Shown here: positions 17,313-27,241 of the stretch, one piece after another | Layout: each line of letters starts with the position of its first letter | How positions within the stretch are numbered: position 1 is the stretch's first letter | Assembly (NCBI RefSeq): GCF_024172165.1 | Contig: NZ_JAMZEB010000002.1 | Coordinates: forward strand, 7,895,501 to 7,959,500 | Direction: 5' to 3' | Length of the DNA: 64,000 nucleotides | Source of the DNA: Nonomuraea thailandensis | GTDB taxonomy: Bacteria > Actinomycetota > Actinomycetes > Streptosporangiales > Streptosporangiaceae | Notes under the pieces: model-generated | What the model was told of the DNA's origin: nothing | Seen by the model: only the letters and a program-made list of their open reading frames with translations | Databases searched by the model: none | Made by a program: the position numbers and the translations under genes

Positions 17313-19298
17313 TTGCGTACGTGGTTCGAACCCGAGGAGACGGAGGAGTACGAGGCGACCAGGAACGTCCTGATCAGGCGCTGTCTCACCTGGGCGGACG
17401 AGCACGGCCGCCCCGCCGACGACCTCCTGCTCGCCGCCGCCCTGGACGCCCGCCACCACAGCCGCGACGGCCGCCTCGCCTACTGGGACGAGCACCAGAT
17501 CAGGCGCTACCTGCTGGCCTGGATCCCGAAGTACGTCGTGACCCCCAGGGAGATCGTGGAGATCGCGCCGGAGATCCTGCGCACGTTCCTGCACTACCTC
17601 TCCGCGGCCGGCCTGCGCGACCCGCGGGGCGCCACACCGGCGGAGGCGGACGACGCCATCACCCGCGCCCTGCCCGACTTCCGCAAGGCCCTCGACGACC
17701 CGTCCTTGCTGGGGCTGGCCAAGTTCTGGGCCCAGACGGCCCTCGACCACGGCAACGACCTCGCCGGGCCGGGCGCGCTGCGGGACTTCCAGCTCGATCT
17801 CGACGCCGGCCGCATCCGCTACGACCAGGAGCTGCTCGGCAAGCTCCTGGAGGCCCGCTTCACCCGGACGGAGCCGGACCTGGAGGAGGAGCGCGACTTC
17901 CTCCAGCCGCCCGTCGAGTTGCCCGCGCCGGCGGACCTGGCGGTGGCCGCCGCCCGCAGCACGACGGTGCGGCGCCTCGGCGCGCTGGCCGGCTGGGCGG
18001 GCGAGGTGGGCCGCCCCCTCACCAGGCAGGGCCACCTCACGCTCGCCGACGCCCGCGAGCTGTCGGTCCTCCTGGGCACCGGCGAGGAGGCGCTGCAGGT
18101 CCGCAGCTCCGCCGACCTGCCGCAGCTCAGCCTGCTGCTGGCCTGGGCCGGGCGGCTGGGCCTGGTCCGCACCGGCAGGGGCCGCCTCCTCCAGGTGGCC
18201 AGGGCCGCCCCGCTGCTGCGCGACCCGCCGGCGCTGTGGGCGCGCGCCTTCGAGGTTCTTCCCGGCCTGGGCGAATCGATCACGATGAGCGGCCGGGCCG
18301 CCGTGCTCGGCCGCTGCTTCGACGACGTCCTCACCGACGTGCTCAACGCCCTGTACGGCATGGACGACCTGCCCGTGGCCCGCCTGGCTGAGACGGTCTG
18401 GCTGGCATGCCAGGAGCACGTGGTCATGGACGGCGCGCCGGAGCGGCTCAAGGACCTCTGGCGCCGCCGCAGCGCCCTCGACCTGGAGTGCGCCCTGGAG
18501 GTGCTGGCCGCTCTGGGCGCGGTCGAGCTCACCCGCGGCCCCGCGGACGAGCTCTGCTCCAGCGACCTCGGCCACGACGACCAGGCGCTGCCGCCGGACG
18601 CCGTGGAACGCCTGCGCCGCCGTCTGGCCGAGCCCGGCCTCCTGCTGGCCCGGCTCACCCCGCTGGCCCTGCGGTCCGTACGCGAGCGTCTTCTGGCGCA
18701 GGGCCGCGACGCCCCGCTGATCGGCGAGCTGGCCGACTGTCCGGCGGCGGAGCTGCTCGGCGTCCTCAGCCAGCACTACCCGCCCCGTGAGGCGGCCGTC
18801 GAGCTGAACTCGTGGCTCTCCCATCCGGGCCAGGACGTGGAGACGCTGCTGCGGGCGATCCGCGACTGCCCCTTCCGCACCCGCGCCGCCGCCATGCTCG
18901 CCGTGCTCGCGGAGGTCCTCCCCCAGGGCCGGGCTCTGGTCCGGGACCTGCGCCACGACCCCGTGCTCGCCCCCACCGCGCTGACCTTCCTGGTGGACGC
19001 GGGCGAGGTGGACCCGGCGGCGCTCGACCGGCGCGAGCATCTGCTGCTGGGCGCGGAGAACTTCCTGACCCTGCTGGAGCTCGGCGGCCCCCGGGTCCTC
19101 GTCGAGCAGCTCAGGTCGATGGCGGGCGACGACGCCTACGAGCTCGCGGCGGCGATCCTGGACTCGGGCCACCACGACGTGGCCGGCCTGGCGGAGCTGC
19201 GTGAGCTGGTGGCCGAGCCCCTGCGCGGCCGTCTCCTGCGCCTCATCCCCGGCACCGGCACGGGCGCCCGGCCCGCCCGCAGGAAGCGCCGGCTGTAG
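17313..19298 (+). CDS. Unrecognised 661-aa protein, all-alpha, actinobacterial type
   Basis: I recognise no domain. The start is TTG 17313 after GGAGGGGGG. The chain is rich in Leu, Ala, Arg and Glu, with no signal peptide or TM segment, and ends in a basic tail (RPARRKRRL). The N-terminal 100 residues (WADEHGRPADDLLLAAALDARHH) look helical, and the middle has repeated short helical units around 200-480. It may be a cytoplasmic scaffold or repeat protein. It stands alone between the sugar operon and a decayed locus, so neighbours give no clue. Confidence 0.75.
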   Translation: MRTWFEPEETEEYEATRNVLIRRCLTWADEHGRPADDLLLAAALDARHHSRDGRLAYWDEHQIRRYLLAWIPKYVVTPREIVEIAPEILRTFLHYLSAAGLRDPRGATPAEADDAITRALPDFRKALDDPSLLGLAKFWAQTALDHGNDLAGPGALRDFQLDLDAGRIRYDQELLGKLLEARFTRTEPDLEEERDFLQPPVELPAPADLAVAAARSTTVRRLGALAGWAGEVGRPLTRQGHLTLADARELSVLLGTGEEALQVRSSADLPQLSLLLAWAGRLGLVRTGRGRLLQVARAAPLLRDPPALWARAFEVLPGLGESITMSGRAAVLGRCFDDVLTDVLNALYGMDDLPVARLAETVWLACQEHVVMDGAPERLKDLWRRRSALDLECALEVLAALGAVELTRGPADELCSSDLGHDDQALPPDAVERLRRRLAEPGLLLARLTPLALRSVRERLLAQGRDAPLIGELADCPAAELLGVLSQHYPPREAAVELNSWLSHPGQDVETLLRAIRDCPFRTRAAAMLAVLAEVLPQGRALVRDLRHDPVLAPTALTFLVDAGEVDPAALDRREHLLLGAENFLTLLELGGPRVLVEQLRSMAGDDAYELAAAILDSGHHDVAGLAELRELVAEPLRGRLLRLIPGTGTGARPARRKRRL

Positions 19299-19313
19299 AG
19301 ACCGTTCAGCGGG

Positions 19314-19725
19314 TCAGGCGGCGAGCGCCCGGCGCAGCGCTCCCGCGAGCTCGGCGACCTGCCGCTGCGACACCTCGGCCGACACGATCGCCTGCGACCC
19401 GTGGAAGGTGCCCGGCCACTGGTGCAGCTCGACGGACACTCCCGCCCGGAGCAGCCGCAGCGCGTACTCGATGGCCTCGTCGCGCAGCGGGTCGAACTCG
19501 GCGGTGGCGATGTAGGCCGGCGGCAGGCCGGTCAGGTCCCCGGCCCGCGCCGGGGGGGATCACGCCCGGCCGGGCGGGCAGCGAGTAGGAGCCGTCCAGG
19601 ATGAGCAGGTCGCGCTTGTTGAGCGAGACCGCGTGCACCCGGACCAGGACCTCACCGGGCCCGGGCTCGGGCACCGGCGCCTCCACGGGCACGATCTCCG
19701 GCCGCTGCAGTCGATAGGTACGCAT
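19314..19725 (-). pseudogene. Fused remnants: alcohol dehydrogenase N-terminus joined to alpha/beta-hydrolase C-terminus
   Basis: Reading down the minus strand, ATG 19725 (ribosome site GGAGGA) opens a normal MDR oxidoreductase N-terminus: MRTYRLQRPEIVPVEAP, then GEVLVRVHAVSLNKRDLL and PARPGVIPP. Near 19550-19562 this stops making sense. Another frame then carries the end of a hormone-sensitive-lipase-type esterase to its stop at 19314, including GLPPAYIATAEFDPLRDEA with the catalytic Asp and WPGTFHG with the catalytic His. The nucleophile Ser domain and the dehydrogenase Rossmann domain are both absent. The simplest reading is a deletion that joined two same-strand genes. Confidence 0.8.
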
Positions 19726-19782
19726 GCCGGAATCCTCCGAAGACGTACGGAGACCTGGCAATTCCCGGCAGGGAATCGTGGC

Positions 19783-20988
19783 CTACGCCGCCGCCTTGAC
19801 GGCCGAGCCCGCCGCGGCGCGGTCCCGCGCGACGCGGCGGCGCCGGGCGGGCAGCCCGAACATCGGGTTGGCGACGCTCCAGGCGGCGCCCTTGCAGATC
19901 AGCTCCTTGTAGACGGCGGCGAACCTGCCGGTCAGGGCCGCCGGCACGGCGCGGTCGTCGGCGGTGACGTACTGGATCAGGCCCTCCTTGCGGCCCAGCG
20001 AGATGCACTGATTGAAGTAGCGCGGCGACCCGTGCGGGAGCTTGCCGCCGGTCAGGCGGGCCGCGATCGCGTCGGCGGCGTGCTGGGCGGTGGGGATGCC
20101 CGAGGCGCACGACATCCGCAGCGGCTTGCCGCCGGGGCCCGCCACCAGGGCCGCGTCGCCGATGGCGTAGACGTCCGGGTGCGAGACCGAGCGCATGGTG
20201 CCGTCCACCACGATCTGGCCGTTGCCGCCCAGCTCCAGGGTGGTCGCCTGCGCGATCGGGTGGACCGCGAAGCCTGCGGTCCAGACGGTGACCTCCGCCG
20301 GGATGGCCCGGCCGTCGGCGGTGGTGACGCGGCCGGGCTCGACGGCGGCGACGGCGGCGTGCTCGTGCACGGTGATCCTGAGGTTGCGGGCGACCTTGCG
20401 CAGGTGCCCGCGGCCCCTGGGGGAGAGCCAGTCGCCGAAGGCGCCCCGGGCGACGAGGGCGACGTCGAGGTCAGGACGGGTCTCGGCGATCTCGGTCGCC
20501 GCCTCCACACCGGTGAGGCCGCCCCCGACGACGACCACGGTCCGGCCGGCGTCGAGGCTCGCCAGGCGCTCGCGCAGGCGGGTCGCTCCGGGGCGGCCGG
20601 CGATCTCGTAGGCGTGCTCGGCGGTTCCGGGGACGTCCTGGGGGTTCCAGGCGCTGCCGAGGGCGTAGACGAGCGTGTCGTAGGGAAGCTCCTCGGTCGT
20701 GCCCGCGCCGTGGACGTCGCCGACGGTGACGATCTTGCGGTCGGCGTCGACGCCGGTGACCTTGGCCAGTTTCACGTCGACGCCCGTGCCCGCGAACATC
20801 TCGCTGAAGGGCCGCGGCTTGAGCTGCCGGCCGGTCGCGAGCTGGTGCATGCGGACGCGTTCCACGAAGTCGGGCTCGGCGTTGACGAGCGTGATGGCGA
20901 CATCCTGGCGGTGGAGCCGCCTGGCGAGGCGGCCGGCGGCGAAGGCTCCGGTGTATCCGGCTCCGAGGACGACGATGCGGTGCTGCAT
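19783..20988 (-). CDS. NAD(P)/FAD-dependent oxidoreductase, NDH-2-like
   Basis: 401-aa flavoprotein of the pyridine-nucleotide disulfide reductase family. The FAD-binding GAGYTG is at 9-14, the NAD(P)-binding VVVVGGGLTGVEAA lies mid-chain and the FAD motif VYAIGDAA comes later. Type II NADH dehydrogenases have this layout and pass electrons to quinone. ATG 20988 is preceded by AGGAG; the longer frame upstream is not supported. It follows an ECF41 sigma factor gene on the same strand after 92 bp. In ECF41 families the neighbour is commonly such an oxidoreductase, under control of the sigma factor. Confidence 0.88.
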   Translation of the reverse strand: MQHRIVVLGAGYTGAFAAGRLARRLHRQDVAITLVNAEPDFVERVRMHQLATGRQLKPRPFSEMFAGTGVDVKLAKVTGVDADRKIVTVGDVHGAGTTEELPYDTLVYALGSAWNPQDVPGTAEHAYEIAGRPGATRLRERLASLDAGRTVVVVGGGLTGVEAATEIAETRPDLDVALVARGAFGDWLSPRGRGHLRKVARNLRITVHEHAAVAAVEPGRVTTADGRAIPAEVTVWTAGFAVHPIAQATTLELGGNGQIVVDGTMRSVSHPDVYAIGDAALVAGPGGKPLRMSCASGIPTAQHAADAIAARLTGGKLPHGSPRYFNQCISLGRKEGLIQYVTADDRAVPAALTGRFAAVYKELICKGAAWSVANPMFGLPARRRRVARDRAAAGSAVKAAA

Positions 20989-21041
20989 GTGCTCGCTCCT
21001 GTCTTGCGCGGTTTCGCCCCTTGAACCGGGCGGCCCGCCGT

Positions 21042-21054
21042 TTCCTGACAGGAA
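21042..21054. repeat. TTCCTG-A-CAGGAA palindrome between sigma factor and oxidoreductase genes
   Basis: A perfect 6-bp inverted repeat around a single base, 54 bp upstream of the oxidoreductase start. On the minus strand it contains TGTCAGG, which partly resembles the TGTCAC -35 of ECF41 promoters, but no matching CGTC -10 is seen. Confidence 0.4.
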
Positions 21055-21080
21055 GGCGATGTGATCCGCGTCACACCTTG

Positions 21081-22025
21081 TCACAACGCCGTGAACAGGG
21101 GCTCCCCGTGCTCGGCCGCCGCCCACTGGGCGCTCGCGCGGACGAGCTTGTCGGGGTTGACCTGGTTGCGGCACGCGGCGATGCCCTCGGGGGTGATCTC
21201 CAGGCACATGACGGCGACGACCCGGCCGTCCAGCACGGCCACCACGGCGGGGTCACCGTTGGCGGTCGTGATGTGGATCTCGGGTCTCCCGCCGATCATG
21301 GTCCGCTTGGCTTCCGCGGGCTTGAACAGGCCCCGCAGGAACGTGGCGACCGCGGCGGCGCCCTCGAACGGCTTGACCCGGGCCGGGATCTTCCCGCCGC
21401 CGTCGCCGACCGAGACGGCGTCCTCGGTCAGCAGCCGCACCAGCGGCTCGGTCTGGCCGCTCGTGGCCGCCGCCAGGAACTCCTCGACGATCCGCCGGGC
21501 GGCGGCCTCGTCGATCTCGGTGCGGGCCCTGCCGTCGGCGACGTGCCTCCTGGCGCGGTGGAAGATCTGCTGGCTGGCGGCCTCGGTGATGTCGAGGATC
21601 TCGGCGATCTCCCGGTGCGGGTAGTCGAACGCCTCCCGCAGCACGTACACCGCCCGCTCGTTCGGCGACAGCCGCTCCATCAGGGTGAGGACCGCGTACG
21701 AGACCGATTCGCGCTGCTCGGCGGTGTCGGCCGGCCCGAGCATCGGGTCGCCGGCGAGCAGCGGCTCGGGCAGCCACCGGCCGACGTAGGTCTCGCGGCG
21801 CGCCCGCGCGGAGCCGAGCTGGTTGAGGCACAGGTTGGTGAGCACCTTCGTCAGCCACGCCTCGGGCACCTCGATGCGCTCGACGTCGGCGGCCTGCCAG
21901 CGCAGGAACGTCTCCTGCACGGCGTCCTCGGCCTCCGCGGCGGAGCCGAGCAGGCGGTAGGCGATGGCCTCCAGCCGCGGCCTGGAGGTGACGAACCGGT
22001 CGACGTCGTTCGCGGTCAGGGGCAT
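21081..22025 (-). CDS. sigJ: ECF41-type RNA polymerase sigma factor (SigJ-like)
   Basis: 314 aa. Sigma region 2 spans about 10-75 (AIAYRLLGSAAEAEDAVQETFLRW) and region 4 about 110-165 (LSPNERAVYVLREAFDYPHREIAEIL). A C-terminal SnoaL-like domain of about 130 aa follows. Both ECF41 hallmarks are present: WLPEPL in the linker and NPDKL near the C-terminus. In this group the SnoaL-like extension regulates the sigma core in place of an anti-sigma factor. The oxidoreductase directly downstream is the likely target gene. Confidence 0.9.
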   Translation of the reverse strand: MPLTANDVDRFVTSRPRLEAIAYRLLGSAAEAEDAVQETFLRWQAADVERIEVPEAWLTKVLTNLCLNQLGSARARRETYVGRWLPEPLLAGDPMLGPADTAEQRESVSYAVLTLMERLSPNERAVYVLREAFDYPHREIAEILDITEAASQQIFHRARRHVADGRARTEIDEAAARRIVEEFLAAATSGQTEPLVRLLTEDAVSVGDGGGKIPARVKPFEGAAAVATFLRGLFKPAEAKRTMIGGRPEIHITTANGDPAVVAVLDGRVVAVMCLEITPEGIAACRNQVNPDKLVRASAQWAAAEHGEPLFTAL

Positions 22026-22063
22026 GGCCCGATCATAGGCGGCGCCATGGTGACGGTCGCCGC

Positions 22064-22276
22064 CTACCTGCGCGGAGCGACCCCCGGGCGGCCCGCGCCG
22101 CGGGCGGGCGGGGCGACGCCGGAGCGACGGCCCACGCGCTCGGTCTCGCGCTCAGCCTCATGGGCGTGCCGGCGCTTCCTGCGGCGGGCCAGGAACCAGC
22201 CGAGGACCAGGGCGGCCAGGCCGAGGGGTGTCCCGGCCATGCGGCGGGCGAGCAGCAGCTTGAACAGGTTCTTCAT
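22064..22276 (-). CDS. Small membrane protein, DUF6203-like
   Basis: 70 aa: MKNLFKLLLARRMAGTPLGL, one hydrophobic helix (AALVLGWFL), then an Arg/Lys/His-rich tail. The layout matches short actinobacterial proteins annotated as DUF6203; I make that match from memory. ATG 22276 is chosen over a GTG/ATG farther upstream because the upstream residues come from tandem repeat DNA. The ribosome site is weak (GAG). The basic tail after the helix suggests an inner-membrane protein with a cytoplasmic tail. Confidence 0.6.
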   Translation of the reverse strand: MKNLFKLLLARRMAGTPLGLAALVLGWFLARRRKRRHAHEAERETERVGRRSGVAPPARGAGRPGVAPRR

Positions 22277-22288
22277 GCACTCGCCACT

Positions 22289-22424
22289 GCCCGGACAGGA
22301 CCGGCCCACGCCTCTCTCCCGGGCAACGCGGCCCACGCCTCCCCCGGACAGGACCGGCCCACGCCTCTCCCTTGGCAGCGCGGTCCACGCCTCTCCCTTG
22401 GCAGCGCGGCCCACGCCTTCCCGG
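22289..22424. repeat. Degenerate tandem array of 24-29-bp units
   Basis: Five units share GGCCCACGCCT(CT)CCC on the + strand, alternating with GGACAGGACC or TTGGCAGCGC spacers. The array fills the gap between the stop of the PASTA kinase gene and the DUF6203-like gene, both on the minus strand. It is G-rich when read on the transcribed side and may hinder read-through. Confidence 0.75.
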
Positions 22425-22438
22425 GGCGACGGACGCGG

Positions 22439-24460
<2,022 letters not shown>

Positions 24461-24566
24461 AGGCGCCTCCCCTCGCCGCCACTCTTTCTGCTCTCTACTG
24501 AAAGCAACGGGCCGCGAACAGTCAACGGTGCTCAGGCCAATCGCCGCCTGAACGTGACACAGCCGG

Positions 24567-26237
24567 TCAGGACGTACGTGCGACCTTGCCCGAATACGTC
24601 ACTTCGTCCTCACCCTGGCGTGTGACCTTGATGTCCATCTGGTTCGCGTCGGCGGTGGGGAACATCCGGAGTGTCCCGGGATGGCACTCCTCGCCCTGGA
24701 CCTGGTCGAGGGCGAACACCATGCCGCCGCCCGTCCGGCCGAGGCGGCCCGAGCAGTGCAGGTCGGCGCCCCAGCGCATCGCCCCGCCGTCGTCGCTGGT
24801 CAGGTGCAGCTCGACGGCGAAGACCCGGCCGGCGGTGAAGTGCTCGGCCGAGCCCGTCCACGTGCCCTCCAGCCCCCGCGCCGCCGTCCCGCGCATCCAG
24901 AGCAGGAAGCCGGCCACGGCCATCGCCACCCCCGCCGCCACCACGGCCACCTGCCACCGGCGGACCCGCCGCCGCCCCACCTCACGGGTGAGTCCCTCGG
25001 GCTCGACGGCCCCCGCGGCCCGGGCCGCAGGCCTGGTCCCGCCGGATCGGCCTCCGTCGTCGTCTCCACCTCCGACGCCGTCGCCGTCGCCGTCAGCGCT
25101 CGCTCCGTCCCCGCCCTCGGCCGGCGCCCCGGACGCGGCGGCCCGCTCGCGCGCCTTCTCGGACGCGCCCGCCTGGTCACGCGTCTCCTCGGACGCGGTG
25201 GCCTGCTCGCGGGCCTTCGCCTCGGCGCGCGCCGCCAGCAGCGGCGCGGTGATCGCGGGAAAGCTGGTCGTCGGATCGGGATCGGTGATCACACCCGGCT
25301 CGGCCTCGGCCGCCCCCAGCCCCACGACAGCACTCAGCGAGCCCGTGCCGGACGGCCTGCGCGCCCGCCCGTCCGCCCTGCGGCCCGCCTCGCCGACGGC
25401 GGCCATCGCCCCCGTGGACAGCACGTCCCCCTCGGCCGCGTCCTGCCCGAGCAGCCGCCGCAGCACCTCCTCGGCGTCCGGCCGCTCCCCCGGCTCGGCG
25501 GCCAGGCAGGCCTCCACGATCTCCCGCAGCCGCCCGCTCAGCGACCCGAGATCGGGCTTGCCGTACAGGACGCGGGCCAGCACCTCCTGATGGGTGTCGG
25601 CCGAGTACGCGGGCCGCCCCGTGGCCGTGTAGGCGACGGTCAGCCCCCAGGCCCACAGGTCGGCGGGCGGCCCGGCGGGCTCGCCCTTCATCCGCTCGGG
25701 CGCCATGTAGGCGGGCGTCCCCATGGGCAGGTGGGTCGTGGTGGTGGCGGTGTCCATCAGCCGCGACACCCCGAAGTCGATCACCCTGGGCCCGTCGATG
25801 CCGAGGAGCACGTTGCCCGGCTTGAAGTCGCGGTGCACCACCCCGGCCCGGTGGATGGCCCCCAGGGCGGTGGCGGTGCCGATGGCCAGCCGTTCGAGGG
25901 AGCCGCCCTGCCTGGGCCCCTCCTCGACCACGAGCTCGCGCAGCGAGGGCCCGTCGACGTACTCGCTGACCAGGTACGGCCGGTCCCCGTCGAGGTCGGC
26001 GTCCAGGAGCTGCGCCGTGCAGAACGCGGCCACCTTCCTGACCGCCTCGACCTCGCCCAGGAACCGCCGCCTGGCGTCCGGATCCCCGGAGAGGCTGGCA
26101 TGCAGCAGTTTGACCGCGACCGGCGGCCCGTGCGGTGACTCGCCCAGGTAGACGATGCCCTGGCCGCCCTGACCGAGCCTGCGTGTCAGCCGGTACGCAC
26201 CCAACTGCTGTGGGTCATCGGCACGTAGCTCGGACAT
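24567..26237 (-). CDS. Membrane Ser/Thr protein kinase without PASTA repeats
   Basis: 556 aa. The kinase domain spans 15-265 with Gly-loop LGQGGQG at 21-27, Lys43, HRD at 135-137 and DFG at 154-156. A long acidic/Ala-rich linker (about 270-420) leads to a TM helix (VAVVAAGVAMAVAGFLLWM). The extracellular domain of about 110 aa begins LEGTWTGSAEHFTAGR. That domain has two Cys (LHCSG, EECHPG) and looks like a beta-sandwich ligand domain. The kinase half is a close paralogue of the PASTA kinase downstream, so the pair probably arose by duplication followed by replacement of the sensor domain. GGGAGG precedes ATG 26237. Confidence 0.92.
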   Translation of the reverse strand: MSELRADDPQQLGAYRLTRRLGQGGQGIVYLGESPHGPPVAVKLLHASLSGDPDARRRFLGEVEAVRKVAAFCTAQLLDADLDGDRPYLVSEYVDGPSLRELVVEEGPRQGGSLERLAIGTATALGAIHRAGVVHRDFKPGNVLLGIDGPRVIDFGVSRLMDTATTTTHLPMGTPAYMAPERMKGEPAGPPADLWAWGLTVAYTATGRPAYSADTHQEVLARVLYGKPDLGSLSGRLREIVEACLAAEPGERPDAEEVLRRLLGQDAAEGDVLSTGAMAAVGEAGRRADGRARRPSGTGSLSAVVGLGAAEAEPGVITDPDPTTSFPAITAPLLAARAEAKAREQATASEETRDQAGASEKARERAAASGAPAEGGDGASADGDGDGVGGGDDDGGRSGGTRPAARAAGAVEPEGLTREVGRRRVRRWQVAVVAAGVAMAVAGFLLWMRGTAARGLEGTWTGSAEHFTAGRVFAVELHLTSDDGGAMRWGADLHCSGRLGRTGGGMVFALDQVQGEECHPGTLRMFPTADANQMDIKVTRQGEDEVTYSGKVARTS

Positions 26238-26321
26238 ATCCTCCCATTATGCCGCTCGGCCAGGGCGCTCCTGCTCAGGAACCATGGAAGACCTTCCCCG
26301 AATCGGCGGCCTCGCTCCGCC

Positions 26322-26346
26322 ATTCGTCGTTTCGTCGTTTCGTCAG
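26322..26346. repeat. Three 8-bp units at the 3' end of the F420 oxidoreductase gene
   Basis: On the minus strand the stop codon TGA opens a run of GACGAAAC / GACGAAAC / GACGAATG. The first unit includes the last two bases of the stop codon. It is another small tandem repeat starting exactly at a gene end. Confidence 0.5.
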
Positions 26347-27152
26347 AGCAGTGCGGCGTACTCGTCCAGCAGAGGCAGCACCACGTCCGCGGGCCCGCTC
26401 GGCAGGTTGGCCACCACCTGGCCGATCCCGAGCGAGGCGTAGTAGTCCAGCTTGTCCCGGGTGGGCCGGGTGCCGAAGGGGATCACCTCGCCCGCCTGCG
26501 GCCGCCCCGCCTTCTCGCAGGCCTCCCGCAGCGCCGGCAGCGCCGCCTTGATGCCGTGCCCGCCGATCGGCATCCACCCGTCGGCGTACTCGGCCACCTG
26601 CGCGAACAGCTTCGGCCCAGGGGCTCCGCCCAGGTAGACGGGCGGCATCCGGAGGGGCTTGGGCCACGACCAGGCCGGCTCGGCCCCTTCGAAGTCCGCC
26701 ACCTCGTCACGCCACAGCGCCTGCATGGCCAGCACGTTCCGCCGGGCGACCTCGCGGCGCCGCCCGTACGGGACACCGTGGTTCTCGATCTCCTCCACGT
26801 TCCAGCCGAACCCGACCCCGACGACCACCCGCCCGCCGGAGAGGTGGTCCAGGGACGCCAGGGCCTTGGCGGTGACGATGGGGTCGCGCTGGGCGGCGAG
26901 CAGGATGCCGGTCCCGACCCGCAGCGTGCTGGTCACCGCCGCCGCGTAGGAGAGGGCGACCAGGGGGTCGAGCGTGCGCCTGTACTCCTCGGGCAGCTCG
27001 CCCCCGCCCGGGTACGGGGTGCGGCGCGAGACGGGGATGTGGGTGTGCTCGGGCACGTACAGCGAGTCGAAGCCGCGCTCCTCGGCCGCCCTGGCCAGCT
27101 CGTGGACGGGCATGGCCAGATCGGTCGCGAACATCGTGACGCCGAGCCTCAT
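26343..27152 (-). CDS. LLM-class F420-dependent oxidoreductase
   Basis: 269-aa luciferase-like monooxygenase fold protein. It begins MRLGVTMFATDLAMPVHELARAAEERGFDSLYVPEHTHIP, then GTGILLAAQRDPIVTAKALASLDHLSGGRVVVGVGFGWN, typical of the F420-using TIGR03619-like branch. ATG 27152 is preceded by GGGGAG. It diverges from the two other luciferase-like genes across 89 bp that hold a clear palindrome. It may reduce or oxidise an organic substrate using F420; substrate unknown. Confidence 0.9.
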   Translation of the reverse strand: MRLGVTMFATDLAMPVHELARAAEERGFDSLYVPEHTHIPVSRRTPYPGGGELPEEYRRTLDPLVALSYAAAVTSTLRVGTGILLAAQRDPIVTAKALASLDHLSGGRVVVGVGFGWNVEEIENHGVPYGRRREVARRNVLAMQALWRDEVADFEGAEPAWSWPKPLRMPPVYLGGAPGPKLFAQVAEYADGWMPIGGHGIKAALPALREACEKAGRPQAGEVIPFGTRPTRDKLDYYASLGIGQVVANLPSGPADVVLPLLDEYAALL

Positions 27153-27170
27153 ATGACACTCCCCACAGCG

Positions 27171-27190
27171 AACCAAGCGATTGCTCGGTT
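27171..27190. promoter_or_regulatory. 20-bp palindromic operator between divergent luciferase-like genes
   Basis: AACCAAGCGATTGCTCGGTT is a near-symmetrical palindrome midway between starts 27152 and 27242. It belongs to the same type as the two sites at 2582-2600 and 2651-2669. The form fits a TetR-type repressor acting on both divergent units. Confidence 0.65.
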
Positions 27191-27241
27191 AAGATTTCCA
27201 GAGTACCTTGCAGAAGACCATCCCGCGGAAAGAGGTCCCCG

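Noticed and set aside
20989..21090. Exact ECF41 promoter before the oxidoreductase gene
   Set aside because: TGTCACA is present only on the opposite strand and no CGTC -10 is found at proper spacing.
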